Notes: generated from the letters alone by a model not told the origin. A DNA stretch of 64,000 nucleotides from G963663495 sp963663495 (GCA_963663495.1 OY760427.1:1488001-1552000); one strand, 5' to 3'; shown: positions 37,620 to 47,806, counted from the first letter of the stretch. Made by a program: numbers and translations.

Positions 37620-38870
37620 ATGCCCGAAACGGTTAGTGCATACCGCAATATCACATACAGGCTGTTGCCCGGAAGTCGAAGTAACGCCAAGCAACTTGCT
37701 GGATTAGCGGGTGCGTGTAGGTTTGTGTGGAATGCCATCCTCGCAGAGCAGAGCGAGGCCTACAAGAAAGCGAAAGAGGCTGGAGAGAAGCCGCCCTCGG
37801 TAAGCTTCTTCTCGCTGGGGAAGCGGTTCACGGCACTGCGCCGTACGGTCGAGTGGCTACCTGAATACTCCTTTGGTGTCGTTAGATACACATTGAAATA
37901 TCAGGCGGATGCAAGGAAGGCATTCTTCAAGGAAGGTAAGAGAAGACCGAGATTCCATTCCAGACGTGGTAGTACGCCTTCGTTCACGATCCCGGATAAC
38001 GTAAGGGTTCGGGATGGCAAGCTGTATATCCCGAAAGTGGGATATATGGCGCTCCGCAGGCGGGGAGGCAACCCGTACCCTGATGGTATACCCATCAAAG
38101 CCACTGTAAAGAAGAACGCCGGCAAATGGTATGCTGTCATCTGCTACAAGATTGAGGCACCTGTAATAGAGGATACCGGCAGTGCTGTAGGCATTGACCG
38201 TAATTGCGGGCAGGTCGCTATGGTCTCCACAGAGGGCGATACAAGCATTATCAGACAACCGGATACCAAGCGTCTTGATGCCAAGTTGAAGCGGCATCAG
38301 CGAAGACTGGTGAGACAGAAGAAAGGCTCCAACCGTCGTAACAGGCGGAAGCATAGAATCGCCCGCATACAGCGCAAGCGTGCTAACATCCTCAAGAATG
38401 CGAACCACCAGGTAAGTCGCAGTATTGCCAAATGCTCCTCAACGGTGATACTGGAGGACCTAAAGATCAAAGCGATGACACGTTCAGCTAAGGGGACGAT
38501 GGAGAGCTTTGGCACAAACGTCAGACAGAAGTCTGGCCTCAACCGTGGAATACTGCGAACAGGTTGGGGCCAGCTGGAACAGATGCTGGGTTATAAGTGC
38601 CGCAAGGTGATAAAGGTTACCGCTGCCTATACCAGTCAGCGGTGTTCTGTGTGTGGGCACACAGAAGCGAGTAACCGTAAGACGCAGAGCAAATTCACGT
38701 GTATGTCCTGTGGACATGCGGATCATGCAGACCTGAATGCGGCTGCAAACATACTGGCCTCCGGGATTGGGGCTTCTGCACGGCGAGGGGCGTTCGGGTT
38801 ACCGACCCCTATGACCCGTGAAATTGATACTAGTGCCTCACTGTGTACAGTTGGTCACTCACGTATATAA
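37620..38870 (+). CDS. tnpB: TnpB, intact 416-residue copy
   Basis: This copy is full length and keeps all key positions: Asp193 (GIDRNCGQ), Glu279 (ILED), Asp371 (ADLNAAANI) and zinc-ribbon Cys 342, 345, 361 and 364. The recognition and wedge part (about residues 1-190) contains the ACRFVWNAIL and SFTIPDNVRVRDGKLYIPK segments typical of OrfB_IS605 proteins. It is the best candidate for a functional nuclease in the window. Confidence 0.9.
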   Translation: MPETVSAYRNITYRLLPGSRSNAKQLAGLAGACRFVWNAILAEQSEAYKKAKEAGEKPPSVSFFSLGKRFTALRRTVEWLPEYSFGVVRYTLKYQADARKAFFKEGKRRPRFHSRRGSTPSFTIPDNVRVRDGKLYIPKVGYMALRRRGGNPYPDGIPIKATVKKNAGKWYAVICYKIEAPVIEDTGSAVGIDRNCGQVAMVSTEGDTSIIRQPDTKRLDAKLKRHQRRLVRQKKGSNRRNRRKHRIARIQRKRANILKNANHQVSRSIAKCSSTVILEDLKIKAMTRSAKGTMESFGTNVRQKSGLNRGILRTGWGQLEQMLGYKCRKVIKVTAAYTSQRCSVCGHTEASNRKTQSKFTCMSCGHADHADLNAAANILASGIGASARRGAFGLPTPMTREIDTSASLCTVGHSRI

Positions 38871-38875
38871 TTCCC
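38755..38875 (+). ncRNA. Predicted omega-RNA scaffold, copy A5
   Basis: The segment contains a hairpin at 38786-38810 (AGGGG/CCCCT around CGG-GTTA-CCG) and ends at the element border. The predicted guide would start at 38876 and read the first codons of the SDR gene. The assignment is by analogy with known TnpB systems. Confidence 0.42.
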
Positions 38876-38881
38876 AAAGGT

Positions 38882-39658
38882 ATGGATCTGAAACTGACAG
38901 GCAAGGTAGCGCTGGTAACCGGTGCAAGTCGGGGTTTGGGAGAGGCGATAGCCCGGCGGCTCGCTGCCGAGGGGTGCCGCCTAGTCACCTGCGCCCGAAA
39001 CGAACAGCCTCTTCAGGACGCTGCAGCTCGGATCAGGAACAATGGTGGGACGGTATTCCCCGTTGTTCTTGATGTTACAGACCCTGGAGCGCCGGGGCAG
39101 CTGGTCCGAGCCGCGGAGGATGCGTTCGGTCGAATTGACATTCTAGTTAACAATGTGGGGGGTAACAGACGGAAGGAATTTGCCGATACGACGGACGAGG
39201 ACTGGGAAGCCATCCTTGACTTGAATCTCCGCGTGCATCTTCGTTCCAGTCGCAGCGCGGTGCATGCAATGAGGCGGACCGGTGGAGGCGCGATTTTGTT
39301 TGTGGCCTCCATATTCGGCAGAGAAGCCGGGGGCCGTGGTCTGTCCATATACAATGCCACGAAGAGCGCGCTAATCAGTGCGGCAAAGATTATGGCGTTG
39401 GAACTCGCCGGCGAAGGTATCCGGGTAAATAGTATTGCTCCCGGGTCCATTCGATTCGCCGGTGGGTCGTGGGATCGGCGTGTACAGAGCGATCCGCAAG
39501 GCATGAAGGCCTTTGTGCGCGAGAACCTTCCGATTGGACGGTTTGGCTCAGCAGAAGAGGTGGGTGATGTGGCGGCTTTTCTGGTCTCGCCGCGTGCCAG
39601 CCTCGTTACGGGGACATGTCTGAACGTTGATGGTGGGCAGTCGCGGTCCCTGATTTAG
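38882..39658 (+). CDS. SDR-family NAD(P)-dependent oxidoreductase
   Basis: The 258-residue classical short-chain dehydrogenase has the cofactor motif TGASRGLG at residues 12-19, NNVGG, a catalytic Ser region (VASIFG) and IYNATK with the Tyr/Lys pair. The C-terminus (VTGTCLNVDGGQSRSLI) is typical. The substrate cannot be inferred. ATG 38882 is used because the conserved MDLKLTGKVALVTG start begins there. Its natural upstream region has been displaced by TnpB element A5, so expression may now depend on sequences in the element. Confidence 0.88.
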   Translation: MDLKLTGKVALVTGASRGLGEAIARRLAAEGCRLVTCARNEQPLQDAAARIRNNGGTVFPVVLDVTDPGAPGQLVRAAEDAFGRIDILVNNVGGNRRKEFADTTDEDWEAILDLNLRVHLRSSRSAVHAMRRTGGGAILFVASIFGREAGGRGLSIYNATKSALISAAKIMALELAGEGIRVNSIAPGSIRFAGGSWDRRVQSDPQGMKAFVRENLPIGRFGSAEEVGDVAAFLVSPRASLVTGTCLNVDGGQSRSLI

Positions 39659-40761
39659 CCGGAGAGGCGCTCTATTGACACGCGAATGCGGCGGCGCGAA
39701 TTGCGAGGCCGGCGCCACTGGATCAGAATAGGACTCTGATAAACACCGCACACCATTGTTCCTGTGTTGGTGTGGTCGGCTATGAGAAGTGCAGCCTGCC
39801 TCCCCACACGCAACCAGCGGGGAGCGGGGATTGTCGCTACACGATCTATGACAGCGTCCAGCAGCGCAACACGAATCCCGAACCGTTTGATAACGCACTC
39901 CAGCAAAGACGCATTGTGGCCGATAGTGCTACGGACCTCATTGATGATCTGGACCAGATCATGCCGAACGTAATGCCGGGCCTTGGAAGGCAGGCTCAGC
40001 GGATCACGTATAATGCCCGCGGCCTTTTCGCGCATGTAGCGGAGAGGGTTTCGCAGCACGCCGGCAAGGTCATTGCGTACGAGCAGCGGCTCGTACTCAT
40101 TCACAGTCAACCCGGCGTGGGACTCGTCGGGATCCAGCGTCAATCGGATGGTGCCATACTGAATCTCATGTTTCGTCAGGAGCTCCTCCAGCATTTCCAT
40201 CAATCCCAGCGCGGGATCGTCTAGCTTGACGGACTGAATGTGCAGGTCCGAGACGGGGATGTCAAGCACCGTTTCTGCCACGGACTCCGACTTGTTGTAG
40301 CCCACCACCATTGTTCGTCGACTGCGTGGAGTGCCATTGTTTACTCCGTCCAGATCAATAAAGTAGACGGGGAGATCTGATCGGTTGTCATACGCTACAC
40401 AGTTCTCAAGCCCGAGGCCTATGTAAGCCAAATGGGAGTCGGCATTGTGCGGTTCCAGCTCTTTTTGAGCCTCTGAAAGCTCTGACCGCAGGTTCATCCT
40501 ATCGTGCCAGTATGGAGCGCCGACTGGAAAGAGACGCTGCGTGGCGCGTACCAAGTCTGCTACCGACTCTTTGCGGTGTTGCATCTGTTCCACAAGGGAT
40601 TGGTCCAGATACCCGGCGGTCGTGTGCATGGAGCAGAAGAGAAGCTTCTCAAAAGATGCCAAAGCGTCGCTGGCATGCTTTTGCAGATGCTGTGCCACAT
40701 CAACCAGGTCTAGGCGTGTCTCAGGACTGAATTCTACGACGAGGTGCGTTGCATCAGCCAT
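39655..40761 (-). CDS. Conserved protein with UPF0047/YjbQ-like N-terminal region
   Basis: The protein has 368 residues. The first ~200 resemble the YjbQ/UPF0047 fold in one conserved spot (FCSMHTTAGYLDQS, compare the HTTAG signature) and in a later RSRRTMVVGYNKSE segment. The remaining ~170 residues are unassigned. The gene converges with the SDR gene with a 4-bp overlap of the ends and lies 33 bp from xseA on the same strand. YjbQ proteins have been linked to secondary thiamine-phosphate synthase activity, but this divergent, longer protein should not be given that function without structure-based evidence. Confidence 0.5.
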   Translation of the reverse strand: MADATHLVVEFSPETRLDLVDVAQHLQKHASDALASFEKLLFCSMHTTAGYLDQSLVEQMQHRKESVADLVRATQRLFPVGAPYWHDRMNLRSELSEAQKELEPHNADSHLAYIGLGLENCVAYDNRSDLPVYFIDLDGVNNGTPRSRRTMVVGYNKSESVAETVLDIPVSDLHIQSVKLDDPALGLMEMLEELLTKHEIQYGTIRLTLDPDESHAGLTVNEYEPLLVRNDLAGVLRNPLRYMREKAAGIIRDPLSLPSKARHYVRHDLVQIINEVRSTIGHNASLLECVIKRFGIRVALLDAVIDRVATIPAPRWLRVGRQAALLIADHTNTGTMVCGVYQSPILIQWRRPRNSRRRIRVSIERLSG

Positions 40762-40794
40762 GCGGAGCAGCGTTCAATAGGGTGGCGAGCACGT

Positions 40795-42015
40795 TTATTG
40801 CTCGGCAGGGAGTATCTTCGCCTGGCTTGGTCCGTCTATGAATTGCAACAAAACACGGTCGCCCGCCTGTAGGTGACCTGCCATCCGTACACGCTGCCCA
40901 TTCCGCTCAACACGGATGTAGCCGAGTTGCAATGCTCTCTCAGGATCCAATGTTTCCAGTCGTCCCTGGACGGCCATGATTCGCGCCCGTGTATCCGCGG
41001 TACGCCGTCGCATGCCATACATCAGGCGATCGGTGTATCGGTCCACATCCTGACGTGTATCATTGAGGCGGCGGATGGGTCGGTTAATCCTTCGTGATTC
41101 CACGGTGCGCAGCACGCTGGACCGGTGCATCTGCACCTTGGATGCGATGGAATTGCGCCACGCCTGGATGGTGATGATCACGCGGCGACTCAATTCTGAA
41201 GCCATGGGCACGGCAATTTCAGCGGCGTTGCTTGGTGTAGCGGCACGGCAATCGGCCACCAAGTCTGCGATGGTGTGATCAGTCTCGTGGCCCACTGCAC
41301 TAATGACAGGAATGGAGCAGGCAAATATGGCGCGGGCCACTTCCTCCTCATTGAAGGCCCACAGGTCTTCTATCGCGCCACCGCCGCGCCCCACAATGAG
41401 TACGTCGGGCCGCTGAGGATGCTGTGCTGGCAGGCTGCTGAACGTGCCGATGGCCTTAGCAATCTCGGAGGGGGCGTACGCACCCTGTACGCGTACCGAC
41501 TGAAGAATTATCCGTGTGGACGGGAATCGTTCGCCTACCACCTTTGCAATGTCACGGAAGGCTGCGCTTTCGCCGCTTGTGACGACTCCTATAGTCGCCG
41601 GGTAAGACGGTAGGTTGCGCTTGCGGGCAGGCTCAAACAGTCCTTCCTTCTGCAGCCGCGCCTTCAGGGCTTCAAACGCGCGGTGCAAGGCGCCTTCTCC
41701 TAGCGGCACCATTTGCCGGACTATGAACTGTAGCCGCCCCTCCTTGACATAGACCGTAGGGTAGCCGCGAAGGCGTACCATCATGCCGACCTCAGGAATG
41801 ATGCCGATAGATCGGACTACGGATGACCATGCGATGCAGCCAATCCGGGCGCCGGCATCTTTGACCGTGAAGTACCAGTGGCGCCGTTCGGTGAATTGAG
41901 AAATCTCGCACTGAATCCACAGATCCTGGCCTATAGCCTCAACTTGTCGTCGTACCAGTGCCACGAGGGAGGACACGCTAAGACAATCGTCAGCAGGGGT
42001 AGTGTTGATTCCCAT
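40795..42015 (-). CDS. xseA: Exodeoxyribonuclease VII large subunit
   Basis: This is the 406-residue catalytic subunit of exonuclease VII. It has an N-terminal OB-fold (LWIQCEISQFTERRHWYFTVKD). The core motifs are GVVTSGESAAFRDI, VGRGGGAIEDLWAFNEEEVARAI and VGHETDHTIADLVADCRAATPSNAAE. A coiled-coil region and a short C-terminal tail that would bind XseB follow. The length is slightly below the usual ~440. The gene is intact and starts at ATG 42015. Confidence 0.93.
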   Translation of the reverse strand: MGINTTPADDCLSVSSLVALVRRQVEAIGQDLWIQCEISQFTERRHWYFTVKDAGARIGCIAWSSVVRSIGIIPEVGMMVRLRGYPTVYVKEGRLQFIVRQMVPLGEGALHRAFEALKARLQKEGLFEPARKRNLPSYPATIGVVTSGESAAFRDIAKVVGERFPSTRIILQSVRVQGAYAPSEIAKAIGTFSSLPAQHPQRPDVLIVGRGGGAIEDLWAFNEEEVARAIFACSIPVISAVGHETDHTIADLVADCRAATPSNAAEIAVPMASELSRRVIITIQAWRNSIASKVQMHRSSVLRTVESRRINRPIRRLNDTRQDVDRYTDRLMYGMRRRTADTRARIMAVQGRLETLDPERALQLGYIRVERNGQRVRMAGHLQAGDRVLLQFIDGPSQAKILPAEQ

Positions 42016-42090
42016 ATGCGAGCCTAAAGGGATACAGCAGCGAAGCGCAGGGATGGTACCCTGAGCACCTGCCTTTTGATCTGTTTTGAA

Positions 42091-42250
42091 GGAAGTGCCC
42101 GAGGATTGTGTTGTGGTGTCGCTTTTAAACTTGTGCTGGTGCGCGTTGCCAATATATGCCTCAGCCCCCTCGGGAGAGGCTTAATTAGGCAAGACATCAT
42201 TGAATGGATCTGTGAGCGCCCGACGGAAATAGTAACCGGGCGACAAAAAG
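42091..42250 (+). pseudogene. Possible low-molecular-weight phosphatase N-terminal remnant
   Basis: The frame at about 42115-42190 reads KLVLVRVANICLSPLGRGLI. It aligns with the phosphatase at 50387 (HLMFVCLGNICRSPLAHGMI), but with the catalytic Cys replaced by Arg and the loop Arg by Leu. The similarity is cut off by an IS66 end at 42251. The match is short, so the assignment is tentative. Confidence 0.35.
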
Positions 42251-42837
42251 GTATCCGTCCGGTGAAGTACATTATAAACGAGGGCACTTAATCTCTCAAT
42301 TAGAGTAAGTTAGACCGCGGCCCGAAGGTTAATAGGTTGGCGTCGGTTGGGTGTGCATGCGTCAAGTACTTGGCAGCGTGTTCGCAGACTAGTACACGGG
42401 TCTATCCGATGATCCGGGCGCGCCTGTTTAGGGGCTCCTATGCCGCTTTCTTGACGGTAGCTTGCTGCAAGTCCATCCTGGCTTTCCAATGATGGGGCAA
42501 GAGTTTAGCCATGCGTTCGGCAGGATATGTCGGAAGACTGCGTAGCACATCGGTAAGCCATTCAATCGGATTTACCTCTCGCAGCTTGAATGTAGCAAGA
42601 AGAGCGTATCAATACTACGGACCGCTGCGCTGTCGCATACAATCCCGCAAACAGATGGTTCTTCCGACCCAGTGCTGTGGTACTTCCACGCAGGTGCACT
42701 TCAAACCTGCGGTGCTGCCCTACGGCTCAAGGTAGATCACCTCTCTGGGCAGATGGTCCGGAATCGGCTCGCGCACCGGCTTCTTCTTCCCGGACCGCTT
42801 GCGCTTTACCGGGATATACTCGTCCGGCCCCTCCTCG
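42251..42837 (-). mobile_element. IS66-type remnant with large internal deletion (second IS66 subtype)
   Basis: The segment begins with the IS66-like end GTATCCGTCCGGTGAAGTAC. It contains the 3' end of a tnpC gene (about 42430-42670) joined directly to sequence from the 5' half of the same gene (about 42685-42830). It is directly followed by a second, larger copy with the same end at 42838, so a ~350 bp direct repeat spans 42251-42600 and 42838-43170. Confidence 0.7.
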
Positions 42838-44965
42838 GTATCCGTCCGGTGAAGTACATTATAACCGAGGGTATTTACTCTCTCAATTAGAGTAAGTTAG
42901 GGCGCGGTTCGAAGGTTTATAGGCTAGCGTCGGTTGGGTGTGCAGGAGTCAAGTACCTGACAGCGTATTCGCAGACCCGTACACGGATCTATCGGATGAC
43001 CCGGGCGCGCCTGTTTAGGGGCTCCTATGCCGCTTTCTTGACGGTAGCTTGCTGCAAGTCCCGACTGGCTTTCCAATGATGGGGCAAGAGTTCAGCCATG
43101 CGGTCGGCAGGATGTGTCGGAAGACGGCGTAGTACGTCGGTAAGCCATTCAATCGGGTTTGTCGATTGCAACTTGCATGTGGCAAAAAGAGAGTACAGTA
43201 CTGCGGACCGCTGCGCTGCCGCATGCGATCCCGCAAACAGATGGTTTTTTCGACCAAGCGCAATCGCCCGCATCTGGTTCTCGACCAGATTGTTATCGAT
43301 CTCAACCTTGCCGTCTTCCAGGTAACAAACCAGCTTCTCCCACCTGTTGAGCATGTACCCCACGGCTTCATCCCATCCCGCACTCGGCCGGTGCTCACGA
43401 CTCTCCTCAAGCCATGGCTTCAACTTCTCCAGTACCGGCCGTGCCTCCTCCTGTCGTACCTCCACACGCCGAGCCGGACCAGCTCCCTCCTTACGCAACC
43501 CACGCTCTATCGCATACAACTGCCGGATTTCCTCCATTACATGGCGCACCTTCTTGGGCTCCTTTTTCCTGCAGTCATAAAACTTGCGACGCGCATGCGC
43601 CATACATCCAAACAGCGTTATCCCGCCCCGCGTACCAAACGCATCGTACACCACATACCCGTCGGTTTGCATCGCCCCTCTATATCCGCGCAAGAATTCC
43701 CACGGTCCAGCGCGCGCACGGCTCGGGCTGTAATCCATCATCACCACCTTCGCCCGCGGTGCCAGGTATACCCAAAGATAGCCGCGATGCGTCTTTCCTT
43801 CGTTTTTCTTCCCTTTCTTCTTCGGCTTTTGCACCGGGATCGTTGTCTCATCCACCTGCAGATACCCGCTACGAAGCACCTCCTTACGCAACGCATCTCC
43901 TAACGGACCCAGATACGTCGCTACCTTCGCAATCCAATCCCCCATTGTAGCAGCCGATAGCTTCACGCCATGGCGCTGAAACTTCTTCCGCAGCCGGTAT
44001 AGCGGCATATGATCGACATATTTGGCTACCGCCAAATACGCCAACAACCCCGGACCCGCCTTCCCCTTCGGTATGACACGCTTCGGCAACGGCGCTATGA
44101 CCACGCCGGATAAGGCCGCGCATGTGTTGAAGGAGATACGTCGGTATGACACGCTTCGGCAACGGCGCTATGACCACCCCCTTGCGAGGCTCCTTGCAGA
44201 CAACGTACTTCGGCCGCACAATCCGTACTACCCTCGTGAAGCCCGGCACATATTCCAGGTACTCCGTTACTTCCTCGCCGATGTACTTCATACCCGCGGT
44301 GCTGCCCTCCGGCTCAAGGCGGATCACCTCTCTGGGCAGATGGTCCGGAATCGGCCCGCGCACCGGCTTGTTCTTCCCACGCCGCTTGCGCTTTACCGGG
44401 ACATACTCGTCCTCCTCCCCCTCGGGTTCAACAGCTTCTGGTTCCTCTCCAGACAACCGGCCTTGCTGCGCATTGTCCGCCGGCGTGTAACGCTCACTCT
44501 TTTTGCCAGAGAGTAGGCGATGCGCTTGTTCCAACCTATCTTCCAGATGGCTAATCTTCGCAGCCATATCCGCGATGTTCTTGGATAGACGATCGGCTTT
44601 TTTCTCCAAGCGACGGACCTGCTTTCGCAGATCCTTGTTCTCAGCCTCTTGGTTTCTTAGCCTCTGAAAAAGGGCTTCACCGGCAGGAGAAGAGGGGGAG
44701 AAAGATACCTTGGGCCGCATAGTTCGTGTACATGTGCGTCCGCCACAATGTTCCGGTTCTTCTCCCCAAAACCCATGTTTTTTGTCCCCAAAGACGCTGA
44801 TTGCTGCCTGCATTCAGGCGCCAAGACGATAAGCTGCACACCACTCCGAAATTCCCAAGTCGGCACACCAAACCCGGCGTATAATCACCTTGCACTAAGC
44901 TCTACAAGCGGACTACGCAGACCAATGCTAAGCCCGCTTTACCATGTACTTCACCGTACGGATAC
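42838..44965 (-). mobile_element. IS66-type element (second subtype), tnpC only
   Basis: The ends are GTATCCGTCCGGTGAAGTAC at 42838 and its inverted form ending CGGATAC at 44965. Only the tnpC gene is recognisable between them; no Orf1 or Orf2 was found. The sequence is clearly different from the IS66 at 31643-34155. Confidence 0.72.
43025..44813 (-). pseudogene. IS66 transposase (TnpC, second subtype), disrupted
   Basis: The N-terminal frame (44813-43884 as read) holds the coiled coil (ENKDLRKQVRRLEKKADRL) and zinc-region sequence up to KGVVIAPLPKRVIPT. The rest, with the catalytic motifs (LQVDETTIPVQ, MQTDGYVVYDAFG, DNNLVENQMRAIALGRKNHLFAGS), continues in the 44152-43025 frame. The break at about 44100-44170 consists of a 33-bp local duplication. 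Between its copies lies a ~35-bp patch identical to part of the other IS66 tnpC gene, in the opposite coding sense. Confidence 0.8.
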
Positions 44966-46005
44966 CCTCCTCGGGCTCAACAGCTACCGGTTCCTTTTCA
45001 ATCAACCAACCGTGCAGTGCATTTAGTACAAACGTGTAACGCTTACTCTTATTGCCAGAGAGTAGGCGTTACGCTCGTTCCAATGTATTTTTTTCAGATG
45101 GCCAACCTTCCCATCCTGATCCGCAATTACTGCATCCTTATCGGGGTTTTTCTCCAAGCGACGGAACTGTTTTCGCGCTCCTTGACCTCAGCCTCATAGT
45201 TTTTTTCAGCCTCTGAAAGGGGGCTTCTCCTGTAGGAGAAGAGGGGGGGTGTGCCAGGCTAACTGGCAAGGTATAGCGGGTGAAAGTCCCGTAATATGAA
45301 GCAAGAACCAAGCACATATTTCCGCGAGCCGTGCGCGGTCACTCGTGAGGGTGGACGTGAAGTGTCGGTAGCGGCGCATATGGCCAGGGATATTGAGCAA
45401 CGAAAGATGTGTCGTTCGGGTCGCCGAGATTATCGGTGTGGTCGAAGGCAATATGTTCGTCATCGTTATGGTGAGAGGGCGGACAGGCCCGCGGTGTCTG
45501 AGACCCCATGGACGTATGTACATATCCTGCCGGGACCTGGGAGATCTTTTCAACGCCCAGCGCCAAGAGCGGGGCCGCCGAAGCGTAGGCGAAATGCTGA
45601 TCGGAGGATGTACGTTGAAGAGAGGTCCGATGCGATGATAGTAGCGATGAAGCTGGCGAACAAAGCATGGAAGACCACGTGGCGAAGTTGGTGGAGCGAA
45701 GCGTCGCACCCGAGGGGAAACCGTAGTTCCCGGCATGCACTGGACGCAGAACCAGGTTCGTATGCAACATGGCACGCACTGGACACAGAGCCAGGTTCGT
45801 ATGCCAGGGGAAGGTGCGGTTACGGCAGCGGACCAGGTCGCTGGTCTGTTAACGTCATGCGCGGGGGCGCGACCCAAGGGAAGAGCCGGATGCGTTAGCG
45901 CGCATGTCTGGATCTGTGCGGGGCATCCTGGGAAACCCGGGGGCTACCGCGAGGTACGCCAGGCAGACCAAGCCTGCTTTACCGTGTACTTCACCGCGCG
46001 CATAC
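44966..46005 (-). mobile_element. Further IS66-type remnant, invaded by a group II intron
   Basis: Bases 44966-45248 repeat, with many changes, the N-terminal tnpC sequence of the adjacent element. The segment around 45971-46005 is an IS66 right end (ACTTCACCGCGCGCATAC). Intron-like sequence fills the space between. No intact gene remains. Confidence 0.55.
45249..45955 (+). other. Degraded group II intron
   Basis: The 5' end GTGTGCC fits the GUGYG intron start and is followed by a GGTGAAAGTCC motif of domain I. Near the 3' end, GAGCCGGATGCG with CGCATGTCTGGATCTG can fold as a domain V-like hairpin, with mismatches. No reverse-transcriptase frame is recognisable; the 200-codon frame across it looks like low-complexity chance. 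Borders are approximate. Confidence 0.5.
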
Positions 46006-46346
46006 ACAAAAAGGGTGAACTGGCGACAGGAGGGTTCAGCGCGCATTGATACTTGAGTGTTTATGAGACCCTATCATATGAAGCGCCACAGCCTGATGAG
46101 GAACCATGGTTTGGCCGCAGTAGGATAGTAGCGGACAGGCATGATAATCCTGTCTGGTTTACCGACCCACGCCTGAACACGATCGTCGGGAGTATTTATA
46201 AGATGACATGGACATACTTTTGGCCTGCCATATACATCTGACGTTGCAGCCGTTGCAGATCGGGATGTCCTGCTGCCCGAAGGAGCGTTACGAGAAAAAA
46301 AGAGGGACTGAAACCGCGTAGCCAGTTATCTCTGCAGGTATCAAAA
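46006..46346. other. Unassigned interval before TnpB element A6
   Basis: One 62-codon ORF (46053-46241) contains a coding-like stretch (PQPDEEPWFGRSRIVADR) but has no recognised family. It is more likely a gene remnant than a gene. Confidence 0.3.
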
Positions 46347-47806
46347 GGGAGTTATATGGCTGAGTGCCACGCGTTTTCGCAGGAATTACTTTTTGTGCTT
46401 TGGTGGTGCAGACAGGATGGCTTTCGCCAGCTTTTCATAATCGGTTCCCGCTTTTCACGAAAACACTGCAATTATTTCAAATAACTCAACACGTGGGTAC
46501 GCATGCTATATAATTTCCATCTATTAGGGAGTTATATACCACAGTGCCATGCCCGAAACGGTTAGTGCATACCGCAATATCACATACAGGCTGTTGCCCG
46601 GAAGTCGGAATAACGCCAAGCACCTTGCTGGATTAGCGGGTGCGTGTAGGTTTGTGTGGAATGCCATCCTCGCAGAGCAGAGCGAGGCGTACAAGAAAGC
46701 GAAAGAGGCTGGAGAGAAGCCGCCCTCGGTAAGCTTCTTCTCGCTGGGGAAGCGGTTCACGGCGCTGCGCCGTACGGTCGAGTGGCTACCTGAGTACTCC
46801 TTTGGTGTCGTTAGATACACATTGAAATATCAAGCGGATGCATGGAAGGCATCCTTCAAGGAGGGTTAAGAGAAGACCGAGACTCCATTCCAGACGTGGT
46901 AGTACGCCTTCGTTCACGATCCCGGATAACGTAAGGGTTCGGGATGGCAAGCTGTATATCCCGAAAGTGGGATATATGGCGCTCCGCAGGCGGGGAGGCA
47001 ACCCGTACCCTGATGGTATACCCGTCAAAGCCACGGTAAAGAAGAACGCCGGCAAAGGGTATGCTGTCATCTGCTACAAGATGGAGGCACCTGTAATAGA
47101 GGATACCGGCGGTGCTGTAGGCATTGACCGTAATTGCGGGCAGGTCGCTATGGTCTCCACAGAGGGCGATACAAGCATTATCAGACAACCGGATACGAAG
47201 CGTCTTGATGCCAAGTTGAAGCGGCATCAACGAAGACTGGCGAGACAGAAGAAAGGCTCCAACCGTCGTAACAGGCGGAAGCATAGAATCGCCCGCATAC
47301 AGCGCAAGCGTGCTAACATCCTCAAGAATGCGAACCACCAGGTAAGTCGCAGTATTGCCAAATGCTCCTCAACGGTGATACTGGAGGACCTAAAGATCAA
47401 GGCGATGACACGTTCAGCTAAGGGGACGATGGAGAGCTTTGGCACAAACGTCAGACAGAAGTCTGGCCTCAACCGTGGGATACTGCGAACAGGTTGGGGC
47501 CAGCTGGATCAGATGCTGGGCTATAAGTGCCGCAAGGTGATAAAGGTTACCGCTGCCTATAGCAGTCAGCGGTGTTCTGTGTGTGGGCACACAAAAGCGA
47601 GTAATCGTAAGATACGGAGCAAATTCATGTGTATGTCCTGTGGCCATGCGGATCATGCAGACCTGAATGCGGCTGCAAACATACTGGCCTCCGGGATTGG
47701 GGCTTCTGCACGGCGAGGGGCGTTCGGGATACCGACCCCTATGACCCGTGAAATTGATACTAGTGCCTCACTGTGTACAGTTGGTCACTCACGTATATAA
47801 TTTCCC
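46347..47806 (+). mobile_element. TnpB element, family A, copy A6
   Basis: Left end GGGAGTTATAT; the right end has one extra T (ATAATTTCCC). The 8-bp flanks (TATCAAAA and TAGAAAGA) do not match, so this copy has probably recombined or its flank has been altered. Confidence 0.82.
46549..47800 (+). pseudogene. tnpB: tnpB, frameshifted
   Basis: A one-base insertion at about 46866 (GGGTTAAG for GGGTAAG) introduces a stop after 106 codons. The remainder (46838-47800) keeps the RuvC-like acidic residues and zinc ribbon in another frame. Confidence 0.85.

Larger units (their letters stand above)
37419..38875 (+). mobile_element. TnpB element, family A, copy A5, with 8-bp target duplication
   Basis: The ends are GGGAGTTATAT and ATATAATTCCC, and the flanks are AAAGGTAT at 37411-37418 and 38876-38883. 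The right copy of the duplication overlaps the ATG of the SDR gene, so the insertion lies directly at a translation start. Confidence 0.9.

Noticed and set aside
45296..45898. 200-codon ORF inside the intron-like sequence as an intron-encoded protein
   Set aside because: It has no reverse-transcriptase or maturase motifs, and its composition is dominated by Arg, Gly and Pro from structured RNA sequence.
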